From Cricetomys ansorgei (Eukaryota; Chordata; Mammalia; Rodentia; Nesomyidae), in assembly GCA_026225945.1 (NCBI GenBank), contig JAMJFZ010004066.1, positions 1,905,001 to 1,969,000 on the forward strand: a stretch of DNA of 64,000 nt, written 5' to 3'. Position numbers and translations under genes: made by a program. This document shows, one piece after another, positions 12,901 to 22,334 of this stretch; the stretch's first letter is position 1; every line of letters starts with the position of its first letter. The notes below the pieces were generated by a model, which saw only the letters and a program-made list of their open reading frames with translations, had not been told where the DNA came from and did not search any database.

Positions 12901-15900
12901 GTCATGAGACAGGCTTCAGGTTAGAGTGGGTTCTGTGCCCGCAGCTCAGTGTGTTTGCCTAGGATGCATGAAATCCTGGTTCCATCCCCAGCCACCACGC
13001 AAACGGGGCACGGAGGAGCATGCCTACAGTCTCAGCACTGGGGAGGTGGGGAGATGGAGGCAGGAGGATTAGAAGTTCAAGGTCATGCTTGGCTGCATAG
13101 TGAGTTCAAGGATAGCCTAGATTATGTGACAGCATGTCTCAAAAAACAAAAGCAGACTAGATCCTGAGAGTTGCATTCCCACAGCAGATTTTCATCCACA
13201 CCTCCCACCCCCAGGGCTTCCCGCCAGCTCCAACCCTTCACCTGAAGCCCAGCTCGTCATCTGTAAGCCTCTGCTCCTTTAGATTTTCTCGCCAAACTCT
13301 TAGCTCCGCTTCCATCTCAGATCCTAGCAGGTGTTAAAGCACTTAGGTTTTCCCCATCTAATAACTAGACACAGGGAAGTGTGGACTACTTATAATCCTT
13401 CCACCCAGGGACCTATTGTTAACATAGTTTCTTACTGTTCTATGGATTTTAACTTGAGAAAGTTAAACTCTGTGTATGTGTGAGCACGCTCTCTGAACTT
13501 GTAGCCTGACATCAAGCTCACAAAGGTCTACCTGTCTCTGCCTCTTGAGTGCTGGAATTAAAGGCATCCAGCCTATTTTAGTTTTGTTTTGTTTGCGTAA
13601 ATATAGTCTTACTGTAGCCCAGGCTGGCCTGACCTCAGTCTGTAGCTGATGAGCCCAGATCTTCGATCCTCTCTGCCTCTACCTCCTGTGCTCCAGTGCC
13701 CGGCTCTAGTCCCCTTGGCCTCTCAGTCACTCTGCTTTACTGTATCACGTACAGCTGGAGTAGCCATTTTCTGAGATTACCATAGTATTCTTCAGATGTC
13801 GAAGTGAGTTTGGTGATAGTAATTTTGGGGGTTAGGGAGAGTGAAGAGAACCAAGAAGTAGCCAGACGCAATGAGAGAGAAGGGTCTCAAATATGAGGCT
13901 AGCCTGGGCTGTATAAGGAGACTCTGTTTTTAAAAAAAGGCAACTTTAGACATTTTAAAAATATTTACGTATTGTGTATGTGGGTTAGCATATGCCAGGT
14001 GCGTGTGTGGTGGGCAGAGGACAACTTGGAAGGAGTTGATTCTCTCCTTCCACAATGTGGACCCTGGGAACCGAGCTCAGATCATCTGGCCCGAGAATAC
14101 AGGCACCTTTACCCACTGAGCCATCTTAGCTGCCCAAGAGAGTAACTTTAAAAGAAGTGCTGGGGCCCAGTTGGTATCATCTGGACAAGGCTGTAGCGAC
14201 GTGTCCACTCCTCACGTGAGTGCTGATCAGCCTGATGATGATCCAGGAAAACCCTAGAACTCTTGGTAGCTTTCGCTGGGGCCGCCTTTGCAGTACAAAG
14301 CCAAGTCTACCTTCAGCCCTCCTGGGATGCTGGTTGTCTTAAGCTCTATCGTAGACTCCAGGGACTCTCAGAACTACCTAAGAGACTGGTGAACACATCA
14401 AGATAGGCCATTGACCAGATATAGTGGCTCACACCTTTAATCCCAGCACTCGGAAGGCAGAGGCAGGTGGATACCTGTGATTTCTAGGCTTAGCCTGGTC
14501 TACAAAGTGAGTTCCAGGACAGCCAGGGCTTTATATAGAAAAACCCTGTCTTGAGGGGGCGGGGAAGATAGGTCATTGGGGTACCATTAGCTCCAATTAA
14601 ATACATGGAAGCTTGGAGCCAGCAAGAATATGCAGTAGACTTCTATAGTCAACTTAGGAAGGTGGACGTGTGGTGCACACGTGTGGTGCACACCTGTGAC
14701 CCTAGCAGAGGCTGAAAAAGGACTGTGAGCTCAAGGCCAGGGCTAGGGTGTAGCTCGGTTGATGGAAGCTTGCCTAGCGTACTGGAAGCCCTGGCTTCCA
14801 TCCCAGCACTGTATAAACTGGAGCCATTTGTGGTGGTGCATGCTGGTAGGATTTTGCTGAAGGAAGCAGAGGCAGGAGGATCATGAGTTTGAGGCACCTG
14901 GGCTGCACATTTGCTGGGCGTATGCCTTTAATCCTAGTACTCTGGAGGCAGAGGCAGGCGGATCTTTGTGAGTTTAAGGCCAGCCTGGCCTACAGAGTGA
15001 GTTCTAGGACGGCCAGAGTTGCAACAGAGAAACCCTGTCTCAAAAAACCAAAAAACAAAAACAAAACAAAACAAAAATAAACTAGGTGTGGTGGTGCATA
15101 CCTGCACTCAGGAAGTGGAGGCAGGAGGATCAGGAAGTTCAAGATCATCCCCAGCTACATCCTGAATTTGAGACCGGTGTGGGGTGAGACCTTGTCTCAA
15201 GAGGAAAAAAATGCAAGAGGATCAAAAGCTCAATGTCTTGGATGCATCATGAGTTCAAGACCAGCTTGTGCTACAAGAGAGACCCTGTCTCGACACCCCA
15301 AATAAAAACAGGACGGCAGAATGTTTTTAGAAAGAGTCTCACATATTCCAATCTAGCCTTAACTTACGTAACTAAGAAGTCCCTTGTACTTGGGGACCTC
15401 CCGATTCCGTCTCCCACACACAGGAGGAGTAGCTCCATACCAGGTTTTTATACAGAACTTCACTTGTGCTGGCAAGCACTCTGCCAACAGCTGCATCCCC
15501 AGCTCCCGCAATACATCACTTCCTGATAAGTGTCCCTTGTCTCTCCACCTTGACCCAGAACTTTGAGGAGCTGATAAGTACTTGAAACTATCTAAAAGCA
15601 GCTAGGGGTATGCTGGCCCAGCGAAACACCACAAGCTTCCAGACATTTCTGGACACAGGGTCTGTACCGTGACACGTGTTTACAATACTTAGACACCTCT
15701 TTGTCCTTCCAGACCCCTTCTCTCCGCACCATGGGCAACATTGTCACAGGGACAGACCAACAGACCCAGCTGGCCATCGATGCTGGTATGCTGAGGGTAT
15801 TGGGCCAGCTCCTGAAGCACCCGAGACCATCTATCCAGAAGGAGGCTGCCTGGGCCATGAGCAATGTGGCCGCCGGGCCCCAGCACCACATCCAGCAGCT

Positions 15901-18900
15901 GATTGTGTGTAACCTGTTGCCCCCATTGGTAGCCCTACTAAAGAGCGTAAGTGGCAGAGCTGGGGAGAGGGTCGGTAAAGTGCCTGTTGTACAAGCAAGA
16001 GGACTTGATTTCAATCCCCAGCATCCAGGTGAAAAGAGGTAGAAGTGGGATAATTCACAAGTTCAAGGTCACCCTTGGCTACATAGTATGTGTAAAGCCT
16101 GTCTGAGCCACATAAAGGGGGTGGTGGTGGTGGGAAAAAAACTTCCTGTGGGAATCAGTCTGCCTACTTTGTGGCTTCTCTCAGATGCTGAAGGCAAGTA
16201 GTCAGGGCATTGAACTCAAATTTCATGTGTAAGCTCAGCTCTTACAAGCTGACCTAGAGAGTGAACCAAGTCAAGACCACGTCTGGTGATGTAATCCCAA
16301 CACTTCAGGAGACACTGACAGGAGGATTGCAAATCGAAGGCCTGCCTAAGCTACGCAGTGAGTCCCAGGGCAGCCTGGGCTATATAGTGAAACTTTATTT
16401 TTCAAAGCTTAAAAAAAAAAAAAAAAAGGCTGGGGCCAGGGCTAGGGTTCAGTCCGTAGAGTGCTTCCCACCATGCACAAAGACTGGTGTCTGATTGCCA
16501 GTACCACGTAAATCGGGCATGGCAATACTCATCCATAAGGGCAGCATTTGGGAAGAGAGGTGGGTGGGTCAGAAGTTCAAGGTCCTCCTCAGCTCTATAG
16601 CAAGTCGGAGGCCAGCCTGGGCCACATGAGAGCCTGTCTTAAAAATGTGAAGAACAGCAACAAAGTAAATCAAGTCAGCGTCCCTTTATGGCGGCCCTTG
16701 GGCACCATAGAGAACGTGAAGCTCTGTCTCTGCAGGCAGAATTCAGAGTCCAGAAAGAAGCCGTGTGGACTGTGGCTAACTTCACCACAGGGGCCTCTCA
16801 GGGCCAGTTGACCGTGCTTTTCCACTCAGGAGCCTTGGGACCACTGCTGAATCTGCTCACTGTCCCAGACATGAAGATTGTCAGCATCATCCTTGAGATT
16901 CTTTATCTTTTCCTCCAGGTGAGATGTTCTGAACAAGCAGTCTCCAACTGAAGACGGTGTGCTTCTTAGAAATGGGTGGGGGGCATCTAGGAGGGCAAGA
17001 GGGCTCAGTGCGTAAGGATGTTTGCCACCAAGCTGACCACCCGAGTTCAATCCCCAGGGTCCGGTGGTGGAGGAAGAGAGGATTGACTCCTGTGAGTTTC
17101 CTCTGACCTCTGACCTCCACACTTACGCAGTGGTACATGTGTTGGTGCACTCACACACGGGGTTGGGGTGAGAGAGAAGATGAATGTAAAGTTTAAGGAA
17201 AGTAACCCTGATGGTGGGCTGGGATAATTTATTTGGTAGCACGCTTCCCTGGCATGTATGAAGCCCTGCGTTCCATCCCTAGCGCTGCATAACCCAAGGC
17301 ATGCTGGTACATGCCTATAATCCCAGCACTTAGAAGGGAGAAGTAGGATCAGGAGTTCATCATCCTCAGCTGTATAGGAAGTTAGTGCCAGCCTGGGCTA
17401 CAAGACCCTGACTCTGAGTGAATGAATGAATGAATGAATGAATCCATCCCAAATAGGATTCCCTTGCTATTTTTCCCACTCTCCCCACATCCTGTCGGGG
17501 TAGAGGGAAGAAATCACAGAAAAGAACTTCAAGTCAGGCTAGGCAATATACACCTGACATCCCAGTGATCAGGAAACAAAGGAAGGAGGTCATGAGTTTG
17601 AGGGTAGCCTATGCTACCAATCAGTGAAGAAAGTGGAGTGGGGTGCCTCCATTTTCCCACATGAGCACCTGTTTGCCAGGTGCTCAGAGCAGACCTTGTT
17701 CTATGGAGCTTGTGTTGAATGACCCAGGGCCTCTGCATTCGTTCTAAGTGATGGAAATCAGACCACTCATTCGGGGTAGGGAGTGGCTGCTGTCACACAT
17801 GCGGTGCTCAGGGAAGGGAACGTTCCCGAGGAGGGTCCTGACCAGAGATCTCAGTGGATGAGTCTTGTGGGCACCTGGGCAAAAACACTCTAACACAGCA
17901 AGAGGGAGCAGTTTGGAAAATGGAGGGAGAGAGGACCAAAGGCACACTCCCAGGTCAGGGGCACAGGAGATGGACAGGCGACGAGGTGAATGTATCCTGC
18001 CTGAGACTGAGAAACCTGCAAAAGGTTCAAAACACAGCACACTGGAAGAGCTGGGCCACTAGACATCGTCTATGTGCACGCGTCTGTGTGTGGAGACACA
18101 CATGTGCCTACGGGACCATCAGAGGCCAGAGGCGTCGGATCCCCCGGAGCTGCAGTTACAGTGCCACTGGGTGAGCACTGGAAACTGAACCCATGTTTTT
18201 TGGGAAACCAGTCAGTGCTCTTAGCCACTGAACCATTTCTTCAGCTTCCCTATATCAAACTTATAAGAAAGAGCTAGTGAACCATCAAGGGGTTAAGTCA
18301 CAGAAGAAGGATGGGACAGACTTGGAAAGTATTATAACTCCTTTGTGGGTGGTACCGTGCCAGGCATCATAACATCATTCCCCAAGGACAATAAGGACAA
18401 TGGTGAAGGGATAAATACCATGCACTGATATCATGGATTCCTTTAATGACTGAGCAGGGTGTGCTCAGACCAACACCTGGGTGGTGAAGGCAGCAGGATC
18501 ACGTTCGGCTACGTAGCAAGTTCAAGACTGGCCTGGGCTACATGAGACCCTGTTTCAGTAGTTCCTAGTAAGAGTGTTGCAGACTTGCTTTTTTGATTAA
18601 ATACCTTTTCACTTTGAGTTCTTTGGTGTTTTAGACAAAAGCCTTTTAATATTTAGTACATTTTTTCAAGACAGAGTTTCTCTGTGTAGCCCTGGCTGTC
18701 CTGGAACTCACTCTGTAGACCAGGCTGGCCTTGAACTCAGAGACCCACCTGCCTCTGCCTCCCAAGTGCTGGGTTTAAAGATGTGCACCACCATGCCCAA
18801 ATACATTTGTATTCTCTAATATTAAATACATTTTGAGAGGAAAAGTGAATGCGTGAATGAGTGAATGTGTGAACTAGTAAATATATGGGTGAATTCATGA

Positions 18901-19452
18901 ATATATTTATGAATGAATGGATTCATGGATGCATTTGTGAATGAATTAATTCATGGGTGATTTTTGTGAATGAATGAATGGATGGATGATTTCTGTGAAT
19001 AATGAGTTCAAGGATGCATCTGTGAATGAATTCATAGGTGACTTGTAAATGAATGAACTCATTGATGAGTTTGTGAATGGACATATGCATGTGTGATTGA
19101 GTGGATGAATTAATGAAATGAGGGGGAAATCTTGGAATTTCCAATGGGCCTGTGACCACTCCTGGATCAGATTTGCCTCCACTAGTAAAGCATTCTTAGG
19201 GACAACCAGCTGAAGCTCAATCACACACACCCACACATGTGCACAACCTGCACATAGCACACTCAAGGTCTGATGGTCTCTTGCTGGTCCCCAATCTGTT
19301 CTCAGGAGGCAAATAAGCTTCAGATGAAGGAAAAGCTCTGTTTTCTGATAGAGGAAGTTGGTGGTATTGAAAAAATTGAAGCCTTACAGCTCCACCAGAA
19401 CCCTCAGATTAGCCGAAGTGCTCTGAACATCCTTGAGAAATTCTTTGGTGAG
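1582..19452 (+). CDS. Kpna7: Kpna7 gene, importin subunit alpha-8 (coding exons 1-9, split CDS)
   Basis: Importin alpha adaptors bind classical NLS cargo in the cytoplasm and pair with importin beta for passage through the nuclear pore; KPNA7 is the oocyte/early-embryo paralogue. Nine exons join in frame with GT/AG borders. Residues about 1-60 form a basic importin-beta-binding domain ([13 protein letters not shown], then MRRQQRM and KRRNI). Armadillo repeats follow, with the conserved cargo-binding Trp/Asn pairs visible in [39 protein letters not shown] and [10 protein letters not shown]. The last visible part ([12 protein letters not shown]) is ARM10, the region that contacts the export factor CSE1L. 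Total is about 486 codons before the uncertain last exon, close to the family size of roughly 500-530. There are no frameshifts or stops, so this is a live gene. The KPNA7 assignment rather than KPNA2 rests on the [12 protein letters not shown]-terminus and on Smurf1 lying next downstream. Confidence 0.93.
1718..2305 (+). repeat. Four adjacent SINEs in Kpna7 intron 1
   Basis: B1-type about 1718-1845, RSINE/B3-type about 1855-2018 (TCCTGTGAGTTGTCCTCTGA block), B3-type 2021-2226 (AGAGCTGGCTCAGTGGTTAA head), and a B1 3' half 2227-2305 ending in an A-run. They occupy most of the 747-bp intron. Confidence 0.75.
2395..2523 (+). CDS. Kpna7: Kpna7 coding exon 2 (IBB part 2)
   Basis: Encodes 43 residues beginning [20 protein letters not shown] and containing KRRNI, the remainder of the autoinhibitory importin-beta-binding helix. 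Acceptor TTTGTTAG ends at 2394 and donor GTATGT starts at 2524; both phases are 0. The intron before it is 747 bp and is filled by SINEs. Confidence 0.92.
2658..3066 (+). repeat. Tandem array of an ID/tRNA-like SINE head, 8 copies
   Basis: Eight head-to-tail units starting with GTGTGGCTCAG at 2658, 2711, 2764, 2816, 2867, 2920, 2973 and 3024, period 51-53 bp. Each unit has a pol III A-box-like TGGCTCAGTGGYAGAGCACC, then CTGCCTAGAATCCCCCAG and a GAGGGGCTGGG linker. The ID/BC1 head has the same A-box layout, but its B-box (GGTTCGAnTCC) is replaced by AGAATCCCCC. There is no A-tail at the end of this array. It lies in Kpna7 intron 2. Confidence 0.85.
3067..3687 (+). other. Pyrimidine-rich unique sequence in intron 2
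   Basis: No repeat or exon recognised from about 3070 to 3580. From 3430 to 3580 the + strand is strongly C/T (runs of CTTCCT and TTTCTC), which keeps several frames open by chance. A B4/ID-type 3' piece may lie at 3590-3660. Confidence 0.4.
3688..4545. repeat. B3-type SINEs in intron 2
   Basis: Two plus-strand B3 copies, about 3688-3895 and 3920-4145 (the second ending in (CA)n), and one minus-strand copy about 4370-4545, recognised by GGTTCCCAGCACCCA and its complement TGGGTCCTGGG. Confidence 0.75.
4595..4680 (+). CDS. Kpna7: Kpna7 coding exon 3 (ARM1 start)
   Basis: Reads (Q)[20 protein letters not shown] and then LVATQSA, the start of the first armadillo repeat. The acceptor is a tandem TAGCAG at 4592-4597, so the exon starts at 4595 with an extra Gln or at 4598 without it. 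The last codon is split (AG|G, Arg). The boundary after 'ATQ-A-R' is where importin alpha genes normally split, which supports it although the donor GTATCG is weak. Read-through reaches a stop within eight codons. Confidence 0.85.
5014..5280 (+). repeat. Second ID-head tandem array with an A-tail (about 5 copies)
   Basis: Same unit as the array at 2658. Degenerate or complete heads lie near 5017, 5072, 5126, 5172 and 5219. The final copy continues into a genuine ID-like 3' part (CTGCCTAGCATGTATGAGTT) and an A-run of about 13 ending near 5287. This suggests a single retroposed SINE whose head was multiplied. It lies in Kpna7 intron 3, about 90 bp upstream of the exon 4 acceptor. Confidence 0.8.
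5379..5647 (+). CDS. Kpna7: Kpna7 coding exon 4 (ARM1-ARM3)
   Basis: Runs [20 protein letters not shown] to [12 protein letters not shown]. It carries the ARM2 and ARM3 helices with the cargo-binding Trp/Asn pairs AWALTN and VWALGN that form the major NLS site. Acceptor CTACACAG ends at 5378 and donor GGTAAG has its GT at 5648. The final Gly codon is split 1+2 with the next exon. It is the longest Kpna7 exon here, 269 nt. Confidence 0.94.
6763..6960. repeat. (CA)n/(TATG)n/(GATA)n simple repeat
   Basis: ACACACATAC units give way to TATGTATA and then to GATAGATGGATAGATAG; low-complexity, alternating purine/pyrimidine. Confidence 0.85.
7713..7940 (+). repeat. B3 SINE
   Basis: GGGCTGGAGAGATGTCTCTG head, GTTCAGTTCCCAGCACC B-box region, TCTGTAACTC body, CATGCAGGCAAAACA near the end and a 10-A tail. 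Well preserved. Confidence 0.85.
9410..9575 (-). repeat. B1-type SINE just upstream of Kpna7 exon 5
   Basis: Minus-strand B1 with an internal duplication (TAGATCAGGCTGACCC, then TAGACTGGGCTTGCC). Ends about 48 nt before the exon 5 acceptor. Confidence 0.65.
9623..9705 (+). CDS. Kpna7: Kpna7 coding exon 5 (ARM3-ARM4 linker)
   Basis: A short 83-nt exon reading (G)[20 protein letters not shown] followed by LISTNIP. Acceptor CCATTTGTAG ends at 9622 and donor GTGAGT starts at 9706. It is squeezed between a minus-strand B1 (about 9410-9575) and a minus-strand B3-type SINE starting roughly 30 nt after the donor. Confidence 0.92.
9735..9845 (-). repeat. B3-type SINE 3' of Kpna7 exon 5
   Basis: GGAACAGTTCTCTCCTTCCA, then GATTGAACCCAGG and TTTACCCACTGAGCCCATC on the plus strand mark the reverse complement of a B3/RSINE head. 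It starts within about 30 nt of the exon 5 donor. Confidence 0.7.
9893..10068. repeat. Pyrimidine microsatellite (ACTT)n(TTTC)n(TC)n
   Basis: An (ACTT) block, then about 20 TTTC units, then TC dinucleotides and GCTCTC hexamers; almost pure polypyrimidine for about 150 bp. The reverse complement spuriously encodes long Lys/Arg/Glu ORFs. Confidence 0.95.
10075..12380. other. Kpna7 intron 5: SINE-rich
   Basis: Approximate copies: B4 (-) 10075-10260, B1/B4 (+) 10420-10540, RSINE (+) 10755-10870, B4 (+) 10965-11065, B3 (+) 11077-11275, ID (+) 11278-11335, (TATG/CA) run 11345-11390, B1 fragment (-) 11455-11585, long B3-related composite (+) 11620-11985 ending in (CACG)n, B3 (+) 12008-12225, B1 (+) 12228-12382. 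No other gene seen; 10540-10755 and 12390-12600 appear unique. Confidence 0.6.
12228..12382 (+). repeat. B1 SINE
   Basis: GTGGTGGCACACACCTTTAA to AGAAACCCTGTCTCG followed by an A-rich tail; nearly full length, with the CAGAGTTACAACAGAG variant discussed in the summary. Confidence 0.9.
12612..12875 (+). CDS. Kpna7: Kpna7 coding exon 6 (ARM4-ARM5)
   Basis: 88 codons in phase 0 on both sides, from [20 protein letters not shown] to [23 protein letters not shown] is ARM4 with Trp and Asn in place, and [10 protein letters not shown] is ARM5, where importin alphas normally have Tyr rather than Asn at the last position. Acceptor CCCATCACAG ends at 12611; donor GTAAGG starts at 12876. Confidence 0.94.
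12945..15500. other. Kpna7 intron 6: SINEs and unique sequence
   Basis: Approximate copies: ID-B4 (+) 12945-13155, B1 fragments (-) 13490-13705, B3 (-) 13955-14140, B1 (+) 14410-14560, ID-B4 (+) 14665-14905, B1 (+) 14910-15075, B4 (+) 15083-15200, B1/B4 (+) 15215-15320, B1 (-) 15320-15495. 13160-13480 and 14150-14400 hold nothing I recognise. Confidence 0.6.
15713..15946 (+). CDS. Kpna7: Kpna7 coding exon 7 (ARM6-ARM7)
   Basis: 78 codons, from [20 protein letters not shown] through [19 protein letters not shown] to [10 protein letters not shown]. The GNIVTGTD signature is typical of ARM6, and AWAMSN supplies the ARM7 Trp/Asn pair of the minor NLS site. Acceptor TTGTCCTTCCAG ends at 15712; donor GTAAGT starts at 15947. 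Confidence 0.94.
15960..16660 (+). repeat. SINEs in Kpna7 intron 7
   Basis: RSINE/B4 mix about 15950-16135, B1/B4 about 16265-16425 with an 18-A tail, and an ID head plus B4 about 16435-16650. They nearly fill the 789-bp intron. Confidence 0.6.
16736..16918 (+). CDS. Kpna7: Kpna7 coding exon 8 (ARM8-ARM9)
   Basis: 61 codons beginning [20 protein letters not shown] and ending [16 protein letters not shown] keeps the ARM8 Trp/Asn pair. Acceptor GTCTCTGCAG ends at 16735; donor GTGAGA starts at 16919. Phase 0 on both sides. Confidence 0.93.
16985..18565. other. Kpna7 intron 8, 5' part: SINEs and unique sequence
   Basis: RSINE (+) about 16985-17180; ID-B4 (+) about 17215-17420 followed by (GAAT)n at 17418-17443; B4 (+) about 17535-17640; B3 (-) about 18080-18255; B4 (+) about 18455-18565. 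17645-18075 looks unique but has no splice-bounded ORF. Confidence 0.55.
18662..18805 (-). repeat. B1 SINE
   Basis: Plus-strand view AGACAGAGTTTCTCTGTGTA through CCTCCCAAGTGCTGGG to CACCACCATGCCC; full-length minus-strand B1. Confidence 0.9.
18840..19120. repeat. Degenerate (TGAA)n/(GATG)n tetranucleotide array
   Basis: About 280 bp of GTGAATGAATGA-type units interrupted by ATTCATGG and TTTGTGAATG motifs. Sits 190 bp upstream of the exon 9 acceptor. Confidence 0.85.
19306..19452 (+). CDS. Kpna7: Kpna7 coding exon 9 (ARM10, CSE1L-contact region)
   Basis: 49 codons, [20 protein letters not shown] and on to [12 protein letters not shown]. This matches the conserved ARM10 'EK..LC.LIEE.GG...IEALQ' pattern that ends just before the C-terminal tail in importin alphas. 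Acceptor TGTTCTCAG ends at 19305; donor GTGAGT starts at 19453. If the donor is not used, the frame stays open for 22 more codons and stops at 19521. Confidence 0.92.
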
Positions 19453-20293
19453 GTGAGTTACAGGGGCCCCATGTCCTGGGGCCACCTCTTAGTGGCTGTG
19501 CTTCCAAAGATATTGCTATAAGCCTGGTGATCATACAGGCTGACTCTTCACTCCAGCCTCCTGTAAATTAAGTTGGCTGCCTCCCTGGTCCCTGCTCTAT
19601 GGGTGGCCTTTGAGGATTAAGAAGCTTGTTTGTGAGCTGGGAAGTGGTTCAGCTGGTCAGGTGCTTACAATGCAAGCCTGAGGGCCTGAGTCTGAACCTA
19701 TGTGAAGAATCCAGGCATGTTGATATGTGTTTATGATCTCAGTTCTGAATGGGTAGAGACATGTGATCCCTGAGGCTCAATGTCCAGCCAGCCTAGCCAA
19801 ATGGAGTCCCAATCCAGGAAGAGAACTGTCTCAAACAAAACAAAACAACCAAAAGACACAATGGAGGGACTCATGAGAGGGCTCAGTGGGTAAAGGTGCT
19901 TGCTGCCAATGAGTTCAATCCCTGGGACCCACATGGTAGAAGAAGATACATGACTCTTGAATGTTGTTCTTGACCTCTGCATGCATACAGTGGCACATGT
20001 GTCCTCCACCACACACACACAGTGTTAAACATGGACAGCTTCTGAGGACTGAAAAACGAAGGTGACCTCTCTGTGTGCACTTGTGCACACAAGCTAAGCC
20101 AGTCAAGCATGAAGTTTATCTCTGTCTCTGGCTTAAAAAACGTATTTTTTTCTTGCCAATTTTGCTGGAGAGGGGGCAATGGGGAGGGTATGGGACACTG
20201 AAAATGATTTTCCATCCACAAATACAAACAGTGCTGTCTGGCCCAGCATTCGGAAAAGCATTTCACCACTGACTGCATTTTGTCTCCTCCTAG

Positions 20294-20380
20294 AATACAT
20301 AGTTTGTGGATGAGTTACTCCACAACATGTCTGAGTTGTCTTCCACGTTGAGGAATGGGGATTGGACAAGTTTTCATAAA
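20294..20380 (+). CDS. Kpna7: Candidate terminal Kpna7 exon (two codons, stop, 3' UTR)
   Basis: The strongest downstream acceptor I can find is TTTTGTCTCCTCCTAG, ending at about 20293. In the phase left by exon 9 it gives Asn-Thr-stop, then untranslated sequence with a minor poly(A)-signal variant CATAAA at 20375. A better hexamer, AATAAA, lies at 22038-22043. This would truncate the acidic tail usual in the family. An unrecognised real last exon or read-through to 19521 are alternatives. Confidence 0.35.
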
Positions 20381-21641
20381 TATCCTTTAAGTGATATATA
20401 ACATGAAGTTTACCAGCTGACCACTTAAACTGTGGTCACCCCAAGTGGTCACCACCACTTCCTGAGTGACCCCAGCACTCAGGAAGTAAAGACAGGATCA
20501 GGAGTTCGGAGTCATGAAGACACTGGAGATAAAAGTCTGGGGACCTGAACTTGTAGCCTGGCATCTGTGCAAAAAGCTGGTCATGACGTATGCGCCTTAT
20601 CCTAGTGTTTGGGAGGCAGAGACAGGGGCTTGCTGGCCGTCTATCTATCTAATAGGTATCTATGTATCCAAACTGTTGAGCTCCAGATTCAGTGAGAGAC
20701 CCTGCCTCAGAAACTAAGGTGGAGAGTGACTGAGGAAGAGACCTGAAGCTGACCTCTGGCTTCGGTACACAGTGCGCGTGAGCATGGCACACACGGCAGG
20801 CACACATACCAAATATATACACAGTCAGTTACAAACAGATAAATCTTGTTTGATCCAGGTCTGTGAGGTCCTGAGCAAACCCATAGCAACAGAGAGTAGA
20901 GAATGGTGGGTTGCAGGGGCTGGGTGGGGTGGAAGAGAGGAGTTAGTGTTAATGGGGACAGAGTTTTAGTTTGGGAAGATGGAGAAGGATAGAGGAGCTG
21001 GGTTCACAACACACATGTTCTCAATGACAACAAAGTCTGCTTAAAAATCCTTAAGATGGAGCTGGAAAATGGCCCAGTGTGTGATGGTGCTCTGCTGCCT
21101 AGCCTGACAGTCTGAATTGCATGAGTCCACACGTGCAACTGAGTGTGTACATGTGCATGCTTATGCACATGCGCAAATATGTATAAGATTTGTAACTGTT
21201 AGAATGAAGCTAAACCCAGCTGTGAGGTCCATTGTTCGTATTTTACCACATACACAACTGCATTTAGAGGCCATCTTAAACCCTCCCAAAATAGTTCAGT
21301 CAGTAAAGTGCTCGTCTTGCAGGCACGAGCTGAGTTCAGTCCCTAGCAGCACGCAATATGGACACAATGGCATGCACTTGGCATCCCGGAGCTGGAGAAG
21401 TAAAGATGGGAGGGTATCGGGCTTGGTGGCTGGCCAGCCTAGTCTAATCAGCGAGCTGCAGGCCAGTGAGAGATCAAGTCTCAAGGAGAGGGCTGGAGAG
21501 ACGGCTCAGTAGTTATGAGTGCATACTGTCTCTCAGAGGACTTGAGTTCAGTTCCAGCACCCTCATCATGGCTCAAAGCAGCCAGTGACTCCTGCTCTGC
21601 ACAGCCCCTCCCCCCAAAAATTTACACACAGGTGTGTGCGT

Positions 21642-21682
<41 letters not shown>

Positions 21683-22082
21683 AGGACAGCCCATCCTAAG
21701 AAGTACTTGGATGATTTGTGCCTGAGGGGCGTCAAGGTCACATGAGACAAATTCTAGAATTCACAGGAATGAATTCTAATCAGCTGGGATATTGGAGTCA
21801 AAGGTACTGTGACAGCACAGTTGGTGACCTGGGACCATAACAGCATCTGTTCTTCCTTGAAGGAAGAAGATGCTGACAATTTTTCCACCCCAGGGCTGAG
21901 AGTGTGAATGTATGAAGCACTTAAAAGAAATAGACCTCTCACAACTTCACCATAATCAAGCAACAAAAGGTTAACACCTTTGAGAATCATCACCACACCT
22001 AACTTTTAGTTTGTCATGTGTAAAGCTTTTAAAATTTAATAAAATGAACAATTTCACTTATGATGTATGGCTTCACGTTGCT

Positions 22083-22334
22083 TTTCTTGTTGTGACAAAA
22101 TTCCTGACAAAAGCAACTTAAGGGAAGATTTGCTCTGGCTCACAGTCTGAGGGTGCGGTCCAGCATGGTGGCGGGAGCCCGAGGTGGCTGGTCACATTGC
22201 ATCTGTACTCAGGAAGCAGAGATGCATGCTGGTATTCAGCTCACTGTCTCCTTTTTATTCAGACTGGGACCCTGGCCCATGGGATGGGGCCACCTGAGTT
22301 CAGAATGAGTCTTCCCCTCAGTTAACTTGACCTA
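22083..22334 (-). mobile_element. ERVL-MaLR solo LTR, MT-like, truncated
   Basis: Reverse complement of the rodent MT-type LTR 3' half: TTGTTGTGACAAAATTCC, CAAAAGCAACTTAAG and TTTTTATTCAGACTGGGACC are diagnostic. The TG/CA ends are not intact. Confidence 0.6.

Noticed and set aside
16919..16951. Kpna7 stop shortly after exon 8 as the natural end of the protein
   Set aside because: A consensus donor GTGAGA sits at 16919, and exon 9 continues the ARM10 pattern in the right phase.
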